Part shown: positions 42,578 to 53,000 of the stretch, piece after piece | Layout: each line of letters begins with the position of its first letter | Numbering within the stretch: position 1 is the first letter of the stretch | From: an uncultured Lachnospiraceae bacterium | Lineage (GTDB): Bacteria; Bacillota; Clostridia; Lachnospirales; Lachnospiraceae | Direction of reading: 5' to 3' | NCBI GenBank assembly: GCA_947630695.1 | Contig: CANRIM010000001.1 | Location: forward strand, 1 to 64,000 | Length of the DNA stretch: 64,000 bases | Program-made: the position numbers and the translations under genes | The notes under the pieces: generated by a model | Told to the model about the DNA's origin: nothing | Databases searched by the model: none | The model's input: the letters and a program-made list of their open reading frames with translations, nothing else

Positions 42578-44620
42578 ATGGAACAGGAAGCATGGATGGA
42601 AGAACGTCTGACCCTGGTGCGGGAAAAACTAAAAGTCCTGGCAGGCGAAGAAAATAAGGCGGCGCAGCCGTTTCGGGATTATTTTATGAAAACAGCGGAA
42701 TTTCTGCTGCTGCTGCACCGTTTATATGACAGGACGGAAGCGGAGATCGCAGCCGTTTCCATGGAAGAACTGCAGCAGATCAATCAGGCCCTGTACGGGG
42801 ATATCGAACCGGCGCATTACGGTGAAAGCAATGGGAATCCTTCCTATGCCGCGAAGGTTTACGGACAGGACTACGGGCCTTATTTTTCCATGCTGTACGC
42901 GCAGCTGCGGGCGGCAATCCCCTTTGCTTTTGAAAAGAAAGAAGAGGAACTGCTGATTTTTTCCGAGCTTTTTGTGCAGATCGCCTGCCTGTTTGAGGGC
43001 GAGGCGGCGCCGCCGCTGAAGGAAATCCGCGGCATTCTCTACGCCTTTTTTTATGATTACAGTGATTTATTGATCGGCAGGCGGACGGCGGCCATTGTGA
43101 ATACCTCGGATACCTTTGCGCTGCGGATAATTGAGCAGGCAGACGGCGCAGATCTGCGGTATCTTTATGCTTACGGAGAATATGTGACGGCGCAGGAACT
43201 GCGCATGGCGGCGTATATTGCCGCGCTTCCGGAAGATGCGGTCCGCCGGATCGCAGCGGTATACGCGGAAGGTTTTCTGGTGAGCTTTGAAAAAGGCGGC
43301 AAAGACCGTTCCGGCAAACATATCGCGAATATGCGGTATCACATCGGCACCGAGCGGATCGTGCGCTGCGCCATGGAACGGCTGGCGGCAGAAGGATTTT
43401 CCTTTTCCGTGTTCCGCAAAGGCGGCCTGTGTACGGACGGCGGCGCCGGATATGAAAGTACGCCGGCCAACCGGCAGTATCTGTGCGACCATGCCTCCGA
43501 TCTGGCGCTGATTCTGGATAAACCGCTGGCGGCAAGGGCTTTGGACAGCATCCGGAACGCCTTCGCCGCTTATAAAGGCGAAGCAAAAGCTTACGGCGGC
43601 CCGGTGTGTCTGGAAACCTTCGGCGAAGCGGCGGTTTCTCCCGGGGTCTGTCGGGACGCGGTGACATTTGACGAAAAACAGCGCAGTGTTTTCCTTGCAT
43701 ACACGGCGAAAAAGCTGGATATAGTAAATCAATGTACGGAAGGAGAAAACCGCAGTTTTACCATCATGGCGCTGCCTCTGCCGGAAGCATCGGAGGATTA
43801 TGATGCGCTGTTTCAGGCGGTCTGCCGGATCAATACGCTGGATTCCGGTCTGTATGAGACCGTGCAGCAGCGGATGATCGATGCGCTGGACGGCTGTGTC
43901 TGCGTGAAAATTCGCGGAAAAGCGCCTAACCGGACGGATCTGACTGTCCGGCTGGCCCGGGCGGAACATCCCGAGACACAGACGCTGTTTGAAAACTGCG
44001 TTGCGGACGTCAATATTCCGGTGGGAGAAATCTTTACCACGCCGGTGCTGGAAGGTACCGAAGGCACGCTTTTTGTGGGAATCGCCTATCTGGACGGCCT
44101 GCTGTATCGGGATCTGGAGATCCGTTTTGAAAACGGCAGAGTCGCAGGTTACGGCTGCGGCAATTTTGCAGATCCGGAAGACGGCAGGGCCTATGTGCTG
44201 GAACATGCATTTTCCCATCATGAGGGACTGCCCATGGGAGAATTTGCCATCGGCACCAATACCACGGCCTATGCCCTTGGAAAAAAATACGGAATTTCGG
44301 CCAGATACCCCATCCTGATCGCGGAAAAGACCGGACCGCATTTCGCCGTGGGCGACACCTGTTACAGCCATGAGGAAGACCAGAGGGTGATCGGGCCCAA
44401 CGGAAAGGAAATGATTGCGAAGGACAATGCGGTGTCCGTTCTGCGCAGGCAGGATCCGGGCAAAGCGTACTTCGGCTGCCATATGGACATTACGATTCCC
44501 TATGACGAACTCGACAGCATTACCGGAATCAGAGAGGACGGAAGCAGTATCCCGGTAATTTACGGCGGCCGGTTTGTCCTGCCGGGAACAGAGATATTAA
44601 ACCAGCCACTGGATGAATGA
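42578..44620 (+). CDS. M29-type aminopeptidase with large N-terminal extension
   Basis: The product has 680 residues, against about 400 for classic M29 enzymes. The C-terminal half carries the expected metal ligands: E484 in VGEIFTTP, E555 in MGEFAIGTNT, H588 in TGPHFAVGD, and H635 with D637 in GCHMDITIP. The first 280 residues are helical and unlike M29; I do not recognise a domain there. The core is probably a cobalt- or zinc-type aminopeptidase in the cytosol. It follows VanZ by 27 bases and precedes the membrane protein at 44637 by 16. Confidence 0.85.
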   Translation: MEQEAWMEERLTLVREKLKVLAGEENKAAQPFRDYFMKTAEFLLLLHRLYDRTEAEIAAVSMEELQQINQALYGDIEPAHYGESNGNPSYAAKVYGQDYGPYFSMLYAQLRAAIPFAFEKKEEELLIFSELFVQIACLFEGEAAPPLKEIRGILYAFFYDYSDLLIGRRTAAIVNTSDTFALRIIEQADGADLRYLYAYGEYVTAQELRMAAYIAALPEDAVRRIAAVYAEGFLVSFEKGGKDRSGKHIANMRYHIGTERIVRCAMERLAAEGFSFSVFRKGGLCTDGGAGYESTPANRQYLCDHASDLALILDKPLAARALDSIRNAFAAYKGEAKAYGGPVCLETFGEAAVSPGVCRDAVTFDEKQRSVFLAYTAKKLDIVNQCTEGENRSFTIMALPLPEASEDYDALFQAVCRINTLDSGLYETVQQRMIDALDGCVCVKIRGKAPNRTDLTVRLARAEHPETQTLFENCVADVNIPVGEIFTTPVLEGTEGTLFVGIAYLDGLLYRDLEIRFENGRVAGYGCGNFADPEDGRAYVLEHAFSHHEGLPMGEFAIGTNTTAYALGKKYGISARYPILIAEKTGPHFAVGDTCYSHEEDQRVIGPNGKEMIAKDNAVSVLRRQDPGKAYFGCHMDITIPYDELDSITGIREDGSSIPVIYGGRFVLPGTEILNQPLDE

Positions 44621-44636
44621 TAAAGGGAGAAGACAA

Positions 44637-45728
44637 ATGATGAAAAGATGCAAAAGAGGTCTGCTGTTTTTGCTGACTGCTGCCATGATGCTGCTGATGA
44701 CGTCTGTAGTATCTGCGAAAGCGGTATTTGAGATTGAAACGCCGGAAAGCTGTGGGGCAGGAGACACGATTGAAGTGAAGGTTCGCCTGCAGGCGGAGGA
44801 AGCGCTGCAGGACAGCGATGTGTTCCTGGTCTACGACAAATCCTGTTTTGAATTTGCGGATGCGGAGGATGGCGAGCATGATGCGTCGGCAGGCACGGTA
44901 CGTTTCCGCGGGGATTTTTCCGCCAACAGCTTCGGACAGGAATGGACAGCCACCTTCAAGGCGATCAGGTCCGGCTCCGCCGTTTTTTCCATCAGTGACA
45001 AATGGGTGCAGGATACGAAGAAAAATGTGGTGGAGTCCAGTGCGGAAGACGTCACGGTGAAAATCACGGCGAATACGGGCGGCAATACGCAGACGGACGA
45101 GACGGACACGGAAGGAACCGACGGAACGGACATGTATATCCGTGCCAATGTTTCCATGACGCTGCATCTGACCGAACCAAAGGAGGTGCCGTCCTGTTTC
45201 ATTGAAACCACGGCAAATATCAACGGTACCAGCTGCAAGGCCTGGACCCTGCATGAAAAGATGCAGGAAGAGACGGATTACGGCGCCAGCCTGGCGGATT
45301 ATTATGCGCTGTACGGTTATACGGAAAAAGCGGAAGACGCCGCCTGGTATCTGTATGATGAGAAGGAAGGAACATTTCAGCGCCTGCTGATGCTGGATAA
45401 CGTAAAGATAAAACAAACGGCGGCGGAAGATGCACAGCCGCAGGAAGACGCGGCGGAGGAAGACAGTGAAGGCACCACGGTGTTTGAGAAGCTGACGGGC
45501 CTGATGATCGGGGTATTTGTCCTTCTGGTTATCGTTATTATCGTATTTAACGTGGTCTATTCCAGAATGGAAAAGAAGTCCAGGGCGAAATTTATGGAGG
45601 AAAGACGAAAAGAAAGCCGCGAAGCACTGATGAAAAAAAGAGCAGATGAAAGAAATGCCGCCATGCAGCAGCGTCGCGAGGAAAAACCGGAGAAAAACGA
45701 GTCGCAGAATATGCAGCGGCCCGATTAA
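44637..45728 (+). CDS. Cohesin-like secreted domain anchored by one membrane helix
   Basis: The product has 363 residues. A signal peptide (residues 1-27, ending VVSAKA) is followed by a beta-sandwich (about 28-145) with features of cohesin/CBM-like domains: FEIETPESCGAGDTIEVKVRLQ, VFLVYDKSCFEFAD and WTATFKA. A Thr/Asp-rich spacer, a second unassigned domain (about 165-270), a membrane helix (about 294-316, LMIGVFVLLVIVIIVFNVVY) and a charged cytosolic tail full of Arg, Lys and Glu complete it. AAGGGAG precedes ATG 44637. Function unknown; the cohesin-like call is from pattern only. Confidence 0.7.
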   Translation: MMKRCKRGLLFLLTAAMMLLMTSVVSAKAVFEIETPESCGAGDTIEVKVRLQAEEALQDSDVFLVYDKSCFEFADAEDGEHDASAGTVRFRGDFSANSFGQEWTATFKAIRSGSAVFSISDKWVQDTKKNVVESSAEDVTVKITANTGGNTQTDETDTEGTDGTDMYIRANVSMTLHLTEPKEVPSCFIETTANINGTSCKAWTLHEKMQEETDYGASLADYYALYGYTEKAEDAAWYLYDEKEGTFQRLLMLDNVKIKQTAAEDAQPQEDAAEEDSEGTTVFEKLTGLMIGVFVLLVIVIIVFNVVYSRMEKKSRAKFMEERRKESREALMKKRADERNAAMQQRREEKPEKNESQNMQRPD

Positions 45729-45736
45729 TGCAGCAA

Positions 45737-45776
45737 CACCCGCCAAACCATGGATTTGACGGGTATTGTTTTTCAT
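45737..45776 (+). terminator. Terminator of the VanZ-M29 operon
   Basis: ACCCG and CGGGT enclose a nearly complementary CAAACCATGGATTTG, followed by ATTGTTTTT. Confidence 0.7.
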
Positions 45777-45790
45777 TTCAACGGTGACGC

Positions 45791-45819
45791 TTGACGGATA
45801 AGCCTGTCTGTTATACAAT
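45791..45819 (+). promoter_or_regulatory. Promoter of the gntR-clpC-radA unit
   Basis: TTGACG (45791-45796), 17 bases, TACAAT (45814-45819). Confidence 0.75.
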
Positions 45820-45829
45820 AGGTATAACA
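45809..45829 (+). promoter_or_regulatory. Operator overlapping the -10 box
   Basis: TGTTATAC (45809-45816) and GTATAACA (45822-45829) form a perfect 8-bp inverted repeat around AATAG. GTATAAC-type palindromes are known for YtrA-subfamily GntR regulators, and the next gene encodes such a protein, so autorepression is likely. Confidence 0.75.
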
Positions 45830-45849
45830 AACAGAATGGAGGAGTTATT

Positions 45850-46236
45850 TTGTTTTGCATAGAGATCGATTTTGACAGTGAGGAAGCACTGTATATGCAG
45901 CTGCGCAATCAGATCATTATGGGGATTGCGATGAAAAACCTGACGGAAGGACAGTCGCTGCCGAGTGTGCGTGCGCTTGCAGACGAAATCGGGATTAACA
46001 TGCATACGGTAAACAAGGCCTATGCGCTGCTCCGGCAGGAGGGATTTATACGGCTGGACCGCAGAAGGGGCGCGGTGATTGCTTTGAACGATGATAAGCT
46101 GGAAGCGCTGAACCAGATGCGGGAGGATTTGAAGGTGATTCTGGCGTGGGGCAGATGCAAGAATATTGAGGCGCCGGAGGTGCATATGCTGATTGACGAA
46201 ATCTACAGCGACTATGAAAAAGTGAAAGGAAGATAA
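45850..46236 (+). CDS. GntR-family regulator, YtrA subfamily
   Basis: The product has 128 residues. The winged helix-turn-helix fills residues 10-75 (LYMQLRNQIIMGIA, GQSLPSVRALADEIGINMHTVNKAYALLRQEGFI), followed by a short C-terminal helix as in the YtrA group. The start is TTG 45850, with GGAGGAG five bases ahead. It begins the transcription unit that contains clpC and radA, a slot that CtsR fills in many Firmicutes. Confidence 0.9.
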   Translation: MFCIEIDFDSEEALYMQLRNQIIMGIAMKNLTEGQSLPSVRALADEIGINMHTVNKAYALLRQEGFIRLDRRRGAVIALNDDKLEALNQMREDLKVILAWGRCKNIEAPEVHMLIDEIYSDYEKVKGR

Positions 46237-46241
46237 TCTCA

Positions 46242-48698
46242 GTGGATATAACATATACAGATCTTGCCAGGCAGGTGCTGCGCTATGCGGCACGGGAGGC
46301 TGCGCATCACCATCATATGCATATCGGCACCGGTCATCTGGTAGCCGGGTTGTATTTCAACCGGAATACCGTCGCTTACCGGGTACTGAGTGCTGCGGGA
46401 CTGGACACCGACAGTTTCCGCGGCGCGCTGGACAGCCTGTTTCAGACCATTCCGGAAGGGACCCAGAAGCCCAGGCCGACGCCGAAATATGAGGAGATTC
46501 TGTCAAAAGCGGCAGAAGAAGCCAGGGTGCTTGGCTATGACAAAGTGGGAACAGGGCATTTGTTTCTGGCGCTTCTGAAAGATCAGATGAATACCGGCGC
46601 ACAGTTTTTAAGCAGCATCGGTATTTCACTGCAGAAAGCCTATGTGGCGGCACTGGTCATTATGGGAGAATCGGAACATTTGCAGAAAGATGAATTTATT
46701 CAGCCAAAAGCAAAGAACAAGGGGAAACCCTCCGCACTGGAAAAATATTCCAGAGATCTGACGAAGGCGGCGGCGGAAGGCAGGCTGGATCCGGTGATCG
46801 GCCGGGAAGAAGAACTGATGCGTCTGGTACAGACGCTGAACCGGAAGACCAAAAACAACCCCTGTCTGGTGGGCGATCCCGGGGTTGGAAAGACCGCTAT
46901 TGTGGAGCTGCTGGCCCAGCGGATTGCCGCGGGCAATATTTCCCAGAGCCTGAAGGAAAAACGGATCCTTTCGCTGGATCTTTCCGGCATGGTGGCGGGC
47001 AGCAAATACAGAGGGGAATTTGAAGAACGGATCAAGGGCGTCATCAGTGAGATTGAGGAGTCCGGCGACGTCATTTTGTTTATTGACGAAATTCATACGA
47101 TTATCGGCGCCGGCGGCGCGGAAGGTTCCCTGGATGCCGCCGGGATCTTAAAGCCCTCCCTTTCAAGAGGCCGGATCCAGATCATCGGCGCAACAACCAT
47201 GGAGGAATACCGGAAGCATATCGAAAAGGATGCGGCGCTGGAACGCAGGTTTCAGCCGGTCCGGGTGGAAGAACCGCTGGAAGAGGAGTGCGTCCGGATC
47301 CTGGAAGGCCTGAAGGAAAAATACGAGAGTTTTCACAATATCAGCATTACAGACGGGGCTATAGAAGCCGCGGTCCGTCTGTCAAAGCGCTTCATCAGCG
47401 ACCGTTTTCTGCCGGACAAGGCCATCGACGTGATGGATGAGGCCATGGCGAAGGCCAGATTGGGCGATGCTGCCGGGTCAGGAGAAATCGTAAAGATCAT
47501 GGCACAGTTGGAATCCCTGGAAAAGCAGCAGGAAGAAGCGATTTTTTCATCGGACTTCAGCAGGGCGTCCGCGCTATGGCAGGAACACGAGCAGGCGGAG
47601 AAGAAACTGAATCGCCTGAAAAATCGTGGGGCAAGCGCCAGAAACATTACGGTTACGGAAAAAGAGATTGCAGACATTGTCACCAAATGGACCGGTATCC
47701 CGGTGCAGGCGCTGGAACAGGATGAAAGCAGGCGCCTGCTCCGTCTGGAAAGTATTTTGGCAAAACGGATCATTGGTCAGAAAGAGGCAGTATCGCTGGT
47801 TTCGAAAGCCGTCCGACGGGGACGGGTGGGACTGAAAAGCCCTCAGCGGCCCATTGGCTCTTTCCTGTTTCTGGGACCTACGGGCGTGGGAAAAACCGAG
47901 CTGACAAAGGCATTGACCGAGGCGCTTTTCGGAAACGAAGAGGCGCTGATTCGGGTGGATATGTCGGAATATATGGAAAAGCACAGCATTTCAAAGCTGA
48001 TCGGGGCGCCGCCCGGATATGTAGGCTATGAGGAAAGCGGGCAGCTGACCGAAAAAGTGCGCCGCAATCCCTATTCCGTCATTCTGTTTGACGAGATCGA
48101 AAAGGCGCATCCGGATATTTTCCATTTGCTGCTGCAGATTTTGGACGACGGCATCGTGACGGATGCCCACGGAAAAACGGTGCAGTTTAAGAATACGATT
48201 ATTATTATGACCTCCAATGCGGGGGCGGGGGCCATTGTTTCCCCCAAACATCTGGGCTTTGATTCCGACAATAACGCGGAGGCGGATTATCAGAAAATGA
48301 AGGAATCCGTCATGGAAATCGTCCGGCGCTCTTTCAAGCCGGAGTTTCTGAACCGCATCGATGAGATCGTGGTGTTCCGGCGGCTGACAAAGGAGGAGGT
48401 TTCCGGCATTGCCCAGGTGATGATCCGGGAACTGAAAGACCGCTGCCGGCGGCAGATGGGGATCCGCCTGACGGTGACGCCCAAAGCGAAAGCGCTTCTG
48501 ATTGAAAAGGGTTACGATGAAAAATACGGCGCCCGGCCCCTCCGGCGGACCATTGTATCGATGCTGGAGGATACCATTGCGGATGCCGTTTTGCAGGGTA
48601 CCATTGAGAAGGGTGATGATGTTTCCGCCGGCGTCAAAGACGGAAAGATTGTACTGAAAGCGAAAGACAGATCGGGGAAGGAACATGCCGAAGGATAA
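46242..48698 (+). CDS. clpC: ClpC-type AAA+ unfoldase
   Basis: The product has 818 residues, the ClpC length. Two Clp-N repeats (residues 1-145), AAA-1 with Walker A GDPGVGKTA, a short middle coil (about 410-465) and AAA-2 with GPTGVGKTE are in order. HLGFD near residue 672 carries the LGF loop that docks on ClpP. GTG 46242 is the likely start, five bases after the gntR stop, with AAGGA 11 bases ahead. mcsA and mcsB, normally between ctsR and clpC, are absent. It refolds or feeds damaged proteins to ClpP. Confidence 0.92.
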   Translation: MDITYTDLARQVLRYAAREAAHHHHMHIGTGHLVAGLYFNRNTVAYRVLSAAGLDTDSFRGALDSLFQTIPEGTQKPRPTPKYEEILSKAAEEARVLGYDKVGTGHLFLALLKDQMNTGAQFLSSIGISLQKAYVAALVIMGESEHLQKDEFIQPKAKNKGKPSALEKYSRDLTKAAAEGRLDPVIGREEELMRLVQTLNRKTKNNPCLVGDPGVGKTAIVELLAQRIAAGNISQSLKEKRILSLDLSGMVAGSKYRGEFEERIKGVISEIEESGDVILFIDEIHTIIGAGGAEGSLDAAGILKPSLSRGRIQIIGATTMEEYRKHIEKDAALERRFQPVRVEEPLEEECVRILEGLKEKYESFHNISITDGAIEAAVRLSKRFISDRFLPDKAIDVMDEAMAKARLGDAAGSGEIVKIMAQLESLEKQQEEAIFSSDFSRASALWQEHEQAEKKLNRLKNRGASARNITVTEKEIADIVTKWTGIPVQALEQDESRRLLRLESILAKRIIGQKEAVSLVSKAVRRGRVGLKSPQRPIGSFLFLGPTGVGKTELTKALTEALFGNEEALIRVDMSEYMEKHSISKLIGAPPGYVGYEESGQLTEKVRRNPYSVILFDEIEKAHPDIFHLLLQILDDGIVTDAHGKTVQFKNTIIIMTSNAGAGAIVSPKHLGFDSDNNAEADYQKMKESVMEIVRRSFKPEFLNRIDEIVVFRRLTKEEVSGIAQVMIRELKDRCRRQMGIRLTVTPKAKALLIEKGYDEKYGARPLRRTIVSMLEDTIADAVLQGTIEKGDDVSAGVKDGKIVLKAKDRSGKEHAEG

Positions 48699-50043
48699 AA
48701 AAATCGTGTATTTCTGTCAGGAATGCGGCTATGAATCCGCAAAATGGCTGGGACAGTGCCCGGTCTGCAAGGCATGGAATACCTTTGTGGAGGAACGGAT
48801 CACCGGCAGCATCAAAGCTTCGCCGAATGCAGAGCATACGGCAAAAGTTACAAAGCTGTCGGAAGTAAAGATGCAGGACCATACCCGGGAAAAAACCGGA
48901 TTTGGCGAGCTGGACCGGGTACTCGGCGGCGGCATCGTAAAGGGCAGCCTGGTGCTGATCGGCGGAGATCCGGGGATCGGAAAATCCACGCTGCTGCTGC
49001 AGGTCTGCAAGGAACTTGCGGCGAAGGGCAGAAAGGTGCTCTATATTTCCGGGGAGGAATCTCCGGAGCAGTTAAAGATGCGTGCCCAGAGAGTGGGAAA
49101 AGACGCGGATCTGCTGCTGTTGTGCGAAACGCAGCTGGAAGCTGCCGAAGAAGCCATCCGCCGGGTCGGGGCGGATCTGGTGGTGATCGATTCGATCCAG
49201 ACCATGTACAGCAGCGAAGTGGCTTCCGCGCCCGGCAGCATTTCCCAGGTCAGAGAGGCCACCGGCCTTCTGATGCGGCTGGCCAAGGGACTGGACGTAC
49301 CCATTTTTCTGGTGGGGCATGTGACCAAAGAAGGCGTTGTGGCAGGCCCCCGGGTTCTGGAACATATGGTGGATACGGTGCTGTATCTGGAAGGAGACAG
49401 ATATGCTTCCTACCGGATCCTCAGGGGCGTCAAAAACCGTTTCGGTTCCACCAATGAACTGGGCGTATTTGAAATGAAGCAGGAGGGACTGCAGGAAGTC
49501 GCCAATCCTTCCGAGTTTATGATCAGCGGCAGATGTAAGGATGCGCCGGGGTCGGTGATTTCCTGCGCCATGGAAGGCACCCGCTGTATGCTGCTGGAGG
49601 TGCAGGCGCTGACTGCAAAAAGCAATTTCGGCAATCCCCGGCGAACCGCGGTGGGATTTGACGTCAACCGGCTCAATCTGCTGATGGCCGTGCTGGAAAA
49701 GCGTATGGGCGTCAATTTTTCCCTGTATGACGCGTATATCAATGTGGCCGGCGGGATCCGGATCAATGAACCGGCCCAGGATCTGGCGGTGGCCCTGTCG
49801 CTGCTCAGCAGCCTGTATGACCGGGAGATTCCGGCGGATACGGCCGTTTTCGGGGAGATCGGACTTTCCGGGGAGATCCGTATGGTCAGTATGTCGCAGC
49901 AGCGGGTATCGGAGGCGGCAAAGCTGGGATTTACGAAGTGCATTATGCCGAAAGCGGCGCTGAAAAATGTGAAGGCGCCGGAAGGCATGCAGCTTTACGG
50001 CATGGATACCGTAAGAGAATTAAAACAGATTTGGGACAGGTGA
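48685..50043 (+). CDS. radA: DNA repair protein RadA
   Basis: The product has 452 residues. The N-terminal zinc finger is CQECG...CPVC, Walker A is GDPGIGKST, the KNRFGSTNE motif is present and the C-terminal part is Lon-protease-like. RadA is a hexameric helicase that extends D-loops in recombination. It overlaps clpC by 14 bases; clpC-radA is a common clostridial pair. Confidence 0.95.
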   Translation: MPKDKKIVYFCQECGYESAKWLGQCPVCKAWNTFVEERITGSIKASPNAEHTAKVTKLSEVKMQDHTREKTGFGELDRVLGGGIVKGSLVLIGGDPGIGKSTLLLQVCKELAAKGRKVLYISGEESPEQLKMRAQRVGKDADLLLLCETQLEAAEEAIRRVGADLVVIDSIQTMYSSEVASAPGSISQVREATGLLMRLAKGLDVPIFLVGHVTKEGVVAGPRVLEHMVDTVLYLEGDRYASYRILRGVKNRFGSTNELGVFEMKQEGLQEVANPSEFMISGRCKDAPGSVISCAMEGTRCMLLEVQALTAKSNFGNPRRTAVGFDVNRLNLLMAVLEKRMGVNFSLYDAYINVAGGIRINEPAQDLAVALSLLSSLYDREIPADTAVFGEIGLSGEIRMVSMSQQRVSEAAKLGFTKCIMPKAALKNVKAPEGMQLYGMDTVRELKQIWDR

Positions 50044-50047
50044 AATC

Positions 50048-53000
50048 GTGAAAGAGACTATTTCTGCATTCGCGAAGGGACAGGTGCATATCGAACATCC
50101 GGAGGTTTCTCTCCCGGAATACATAACGGCCTTTATCGAACCTTACGGCACGCTGCAGGGCAGTATTTCTCTTTCCTTTGCCTGCGAAGATAATGTCAGA
50201 GGATTTGTCTTTTCGACGAATCGCCGGATGCGTCCGGAGAAAGAAGAATTTTCCGGCACCCGGATAGAACTGCCCTATACCTTCTACGGAAAAGGTATGG
50301 AGGAAGGCGACGTGGTGCAGGGGGATTTTATGATCCTGTCCGAAGCGGGCATGTATCGGGTTCCTTATACGATCACGGCCAGATACGATATGATTGTGAC
50401 GGGCTTCGGCAAGCTGAAAAACGTGGAAGCCTTTGCTGCGCTGGCAAATTCGGACCGGGAGGAAGCTTACCGGGCATTTTGCGGGAAACGCTTTTTAAAT
50501 ACCTTGAAAAATGATGATCTGCGGTTTACCACGCTGTACCGGGCGCTGACGCGGGACGGTTTCAGCAGGGAGGCCATGGATGAGTTTCTGACTGCCGCCG
50601 GGGTTGACACCGGGGGTTTTGACTCGTCGGATACCGGCATTTTTTCGGCTTCGGCCAGAAAACGGACCGGGGGCATCAGCAATCAGGAGCGGCAGATGGA
50701 GGCGGAGCGGCGGATCTGCCTGTATCAGCTGTTTCTGGATTTCCGCTGTATGAAAACCTCCCCGAAGGCATGGATCGTCAAGACCAGGGCCATGCTCTCC
50801 GAAGAGCTGGGAACGAAAAATGACGCAGGCTTTTACAGCCTGTATTATGTGCATACACTGCTGATGGAGCAGAATAAAAGCGAGGCGGAGCGCCGGCTGG
50901 CAGAACTGGCGGAACAGATGCCGCAGATTTTGCAGAATCAGCGCTATTACGCCTATTATCTGTATTTAAGCGCGCTGATCAACGGGTCGGAGACCTTTAT
51001 TCAGTTAAGCTGTGAAAAAATATGGAAGATTTATAAAAGAAACAGTGCAGATCCGTTTATCCTGTGGATCCTGTTTATGATGGAAAAGGATTTTCTGGAT
51101 GACAGTCTGCTGAAATGTGATATGGCAAAAACCCTGTATGAAAAATCGGTGGTTTCTCCGGTGATTCTGATGGAAATCGCGCTGCTGTTCCGCCGGCAGC
51201 CGACGCTGATTACGGAACTGTCCGATTTTAACGTACAGGTGCTGATTTTCGCGGCGCGGCTGCAGATTTTAACCAGTGAGCTCTGCGCGGTGATTTACCG
51301 CATGGCGGCCCACAGCAACGTCTTCTCGGTGAAGGTGTATATTCTGCTGACCAAGTGCTATGAAATGAACAAAGACAGGGAAAGCCTGCAGACTATCTGC
51401 CATTATCTGATTCGCAACGACAAGTCCGACAATGCGTATTTCAAGTGGTTTGCGCTGGGCGTGCAGGAAGATTTGCGGATTGCGCGGCTGTATGATTATT
51501 ACCTGTATTCGGTACGGGAAAATATGGAATATCCGCTGCCGGAAAAGGTGCTGCAGTATTTCAAGTTCAATATGGAGCTGGAATATAATAAAAAATCCTT
51601 CCTTTTTGCAAATATTTACCGGTTCCGGGAGGAAACCCATATTTTTGAGGAATACAAGGAGGACATGATGGCTTTCGTCCGGCAGCAGCTGAGCGCCGGC
51701 AGAATCAACCGGCATCTGGCCTATCTGTATTCCGAACTGATCGATGAAAATGATATTACGGCGGAAAACGCCGGCGTGGTGATCGATCTTCTGTTTTCCT
51801 ACCATGTCAGCGAACTGCCCCCCTGGGCCGGCGCAGTCATCGTCACCGACCCCATCTATGTTTCGGAACAGGTATTTCCGGTGTTTGACCGGGAAGCCGT
51901 GGTTTTCCTGTATTCCGAACATTCCTGCATCCTGCTGCGTGACGGGATGCGCAAACGCTTCATCAAAAACGCGGGCAAATGGGAAAAATGGTTTTATAAT
52001 GAAAAACTGCTGGCGGCCTGCGAACGTTTCTGCCCGGATCATCCGGGACTTATCTTAAAAAACTGCGAACGGCTGATTCAGGGAAATGACCCGGAGTGGG
52101 CGGAAAATGTCTGGAAGATCATATCGGACGCGGAGCTGACCAAAAGCGGCAAAGACACCATTCTGTGCCATCTGCTCCGGCATTTTTACGGAGAGGAAGA
52201 TATTCTTTCTCTGGAAATCCTGCTGTCTCTGCGCCGGCATTATCCGGAATATCTGCAGACGGAGCTGCTGCTTTTGAATGTATTTCTTTTGACCGGGCAT
52301 TATGAAGATGCGTTTTCCTTTGCCTGTGAATACGGCTGTACCCAGGTCAAACCGGAAAAACTGGTACCCATGTGCGAATACATGCTGAAAAAGAAGGAGC
52401 AGGCCTATGACGAGCCGCTGTATGCGCTGGCAAAAGAAATTTTCCTGCGGGGCAAATACAGTGAAAATATGCTGGCGTATCTGATCCGGTATGCTGCCGG
52501 GGAGACCGCGTATCTGCTGCGGCTGCGGGAGGCCGGACTGTCCTTTTCCCTGGAGGTGCGGACGCTGGAAGAACAGATCCTGCGGCAGGCCCTGTTTGTG
52601 CGGCAGGTGCCGGAAAAGATCTGCGAAGTTTTTTGGGCGTATGATCAGGACGGTGGATATGATGAGGAGATCAAAGCCGCGTTTTTAAGTTTTCTGGCCC
52701 ATGAAGCCATTTCCTGCGGCCGGGTTACGTCTCCGGCGCTGGCGGAACATATCGACGCGCTGAAAAGAACCGGAAGTTTGCTGCCGGATGTCTGCAAAAT
52801 CCTGTGGCTGCAGGCATTTGCGGCGGGCATCGTGGATGATGAAGCGTCCGCGGCGCAGATACTGGATGAATTTGAAGAATCGGGACGATTTTTCGGGTTC
52901 TGCAAAATGCTGCCTGAACGGCTGAAGCAGAAGTATTTCTATACAAATAAAGCGGTCATTGAACTGCGTGCGGCCGCCGGTGCGGATGTGTATTGTTATT

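Noticed and set aside
43067-44482. A 471-codon open frame on the - strand
   Set aside because: It is antisense to the M29 aminopeptidase, whose metal-binding motifs prove the + frame; the reverse translation has no family-like features.
44529-45908. A 459-codon open frame on the - strand
   Set aside because: Antisense to the cohesin-like gene, with an Arg/His/Phe-rich shadow composition, and it runs through a terminator and the gntR promoter.
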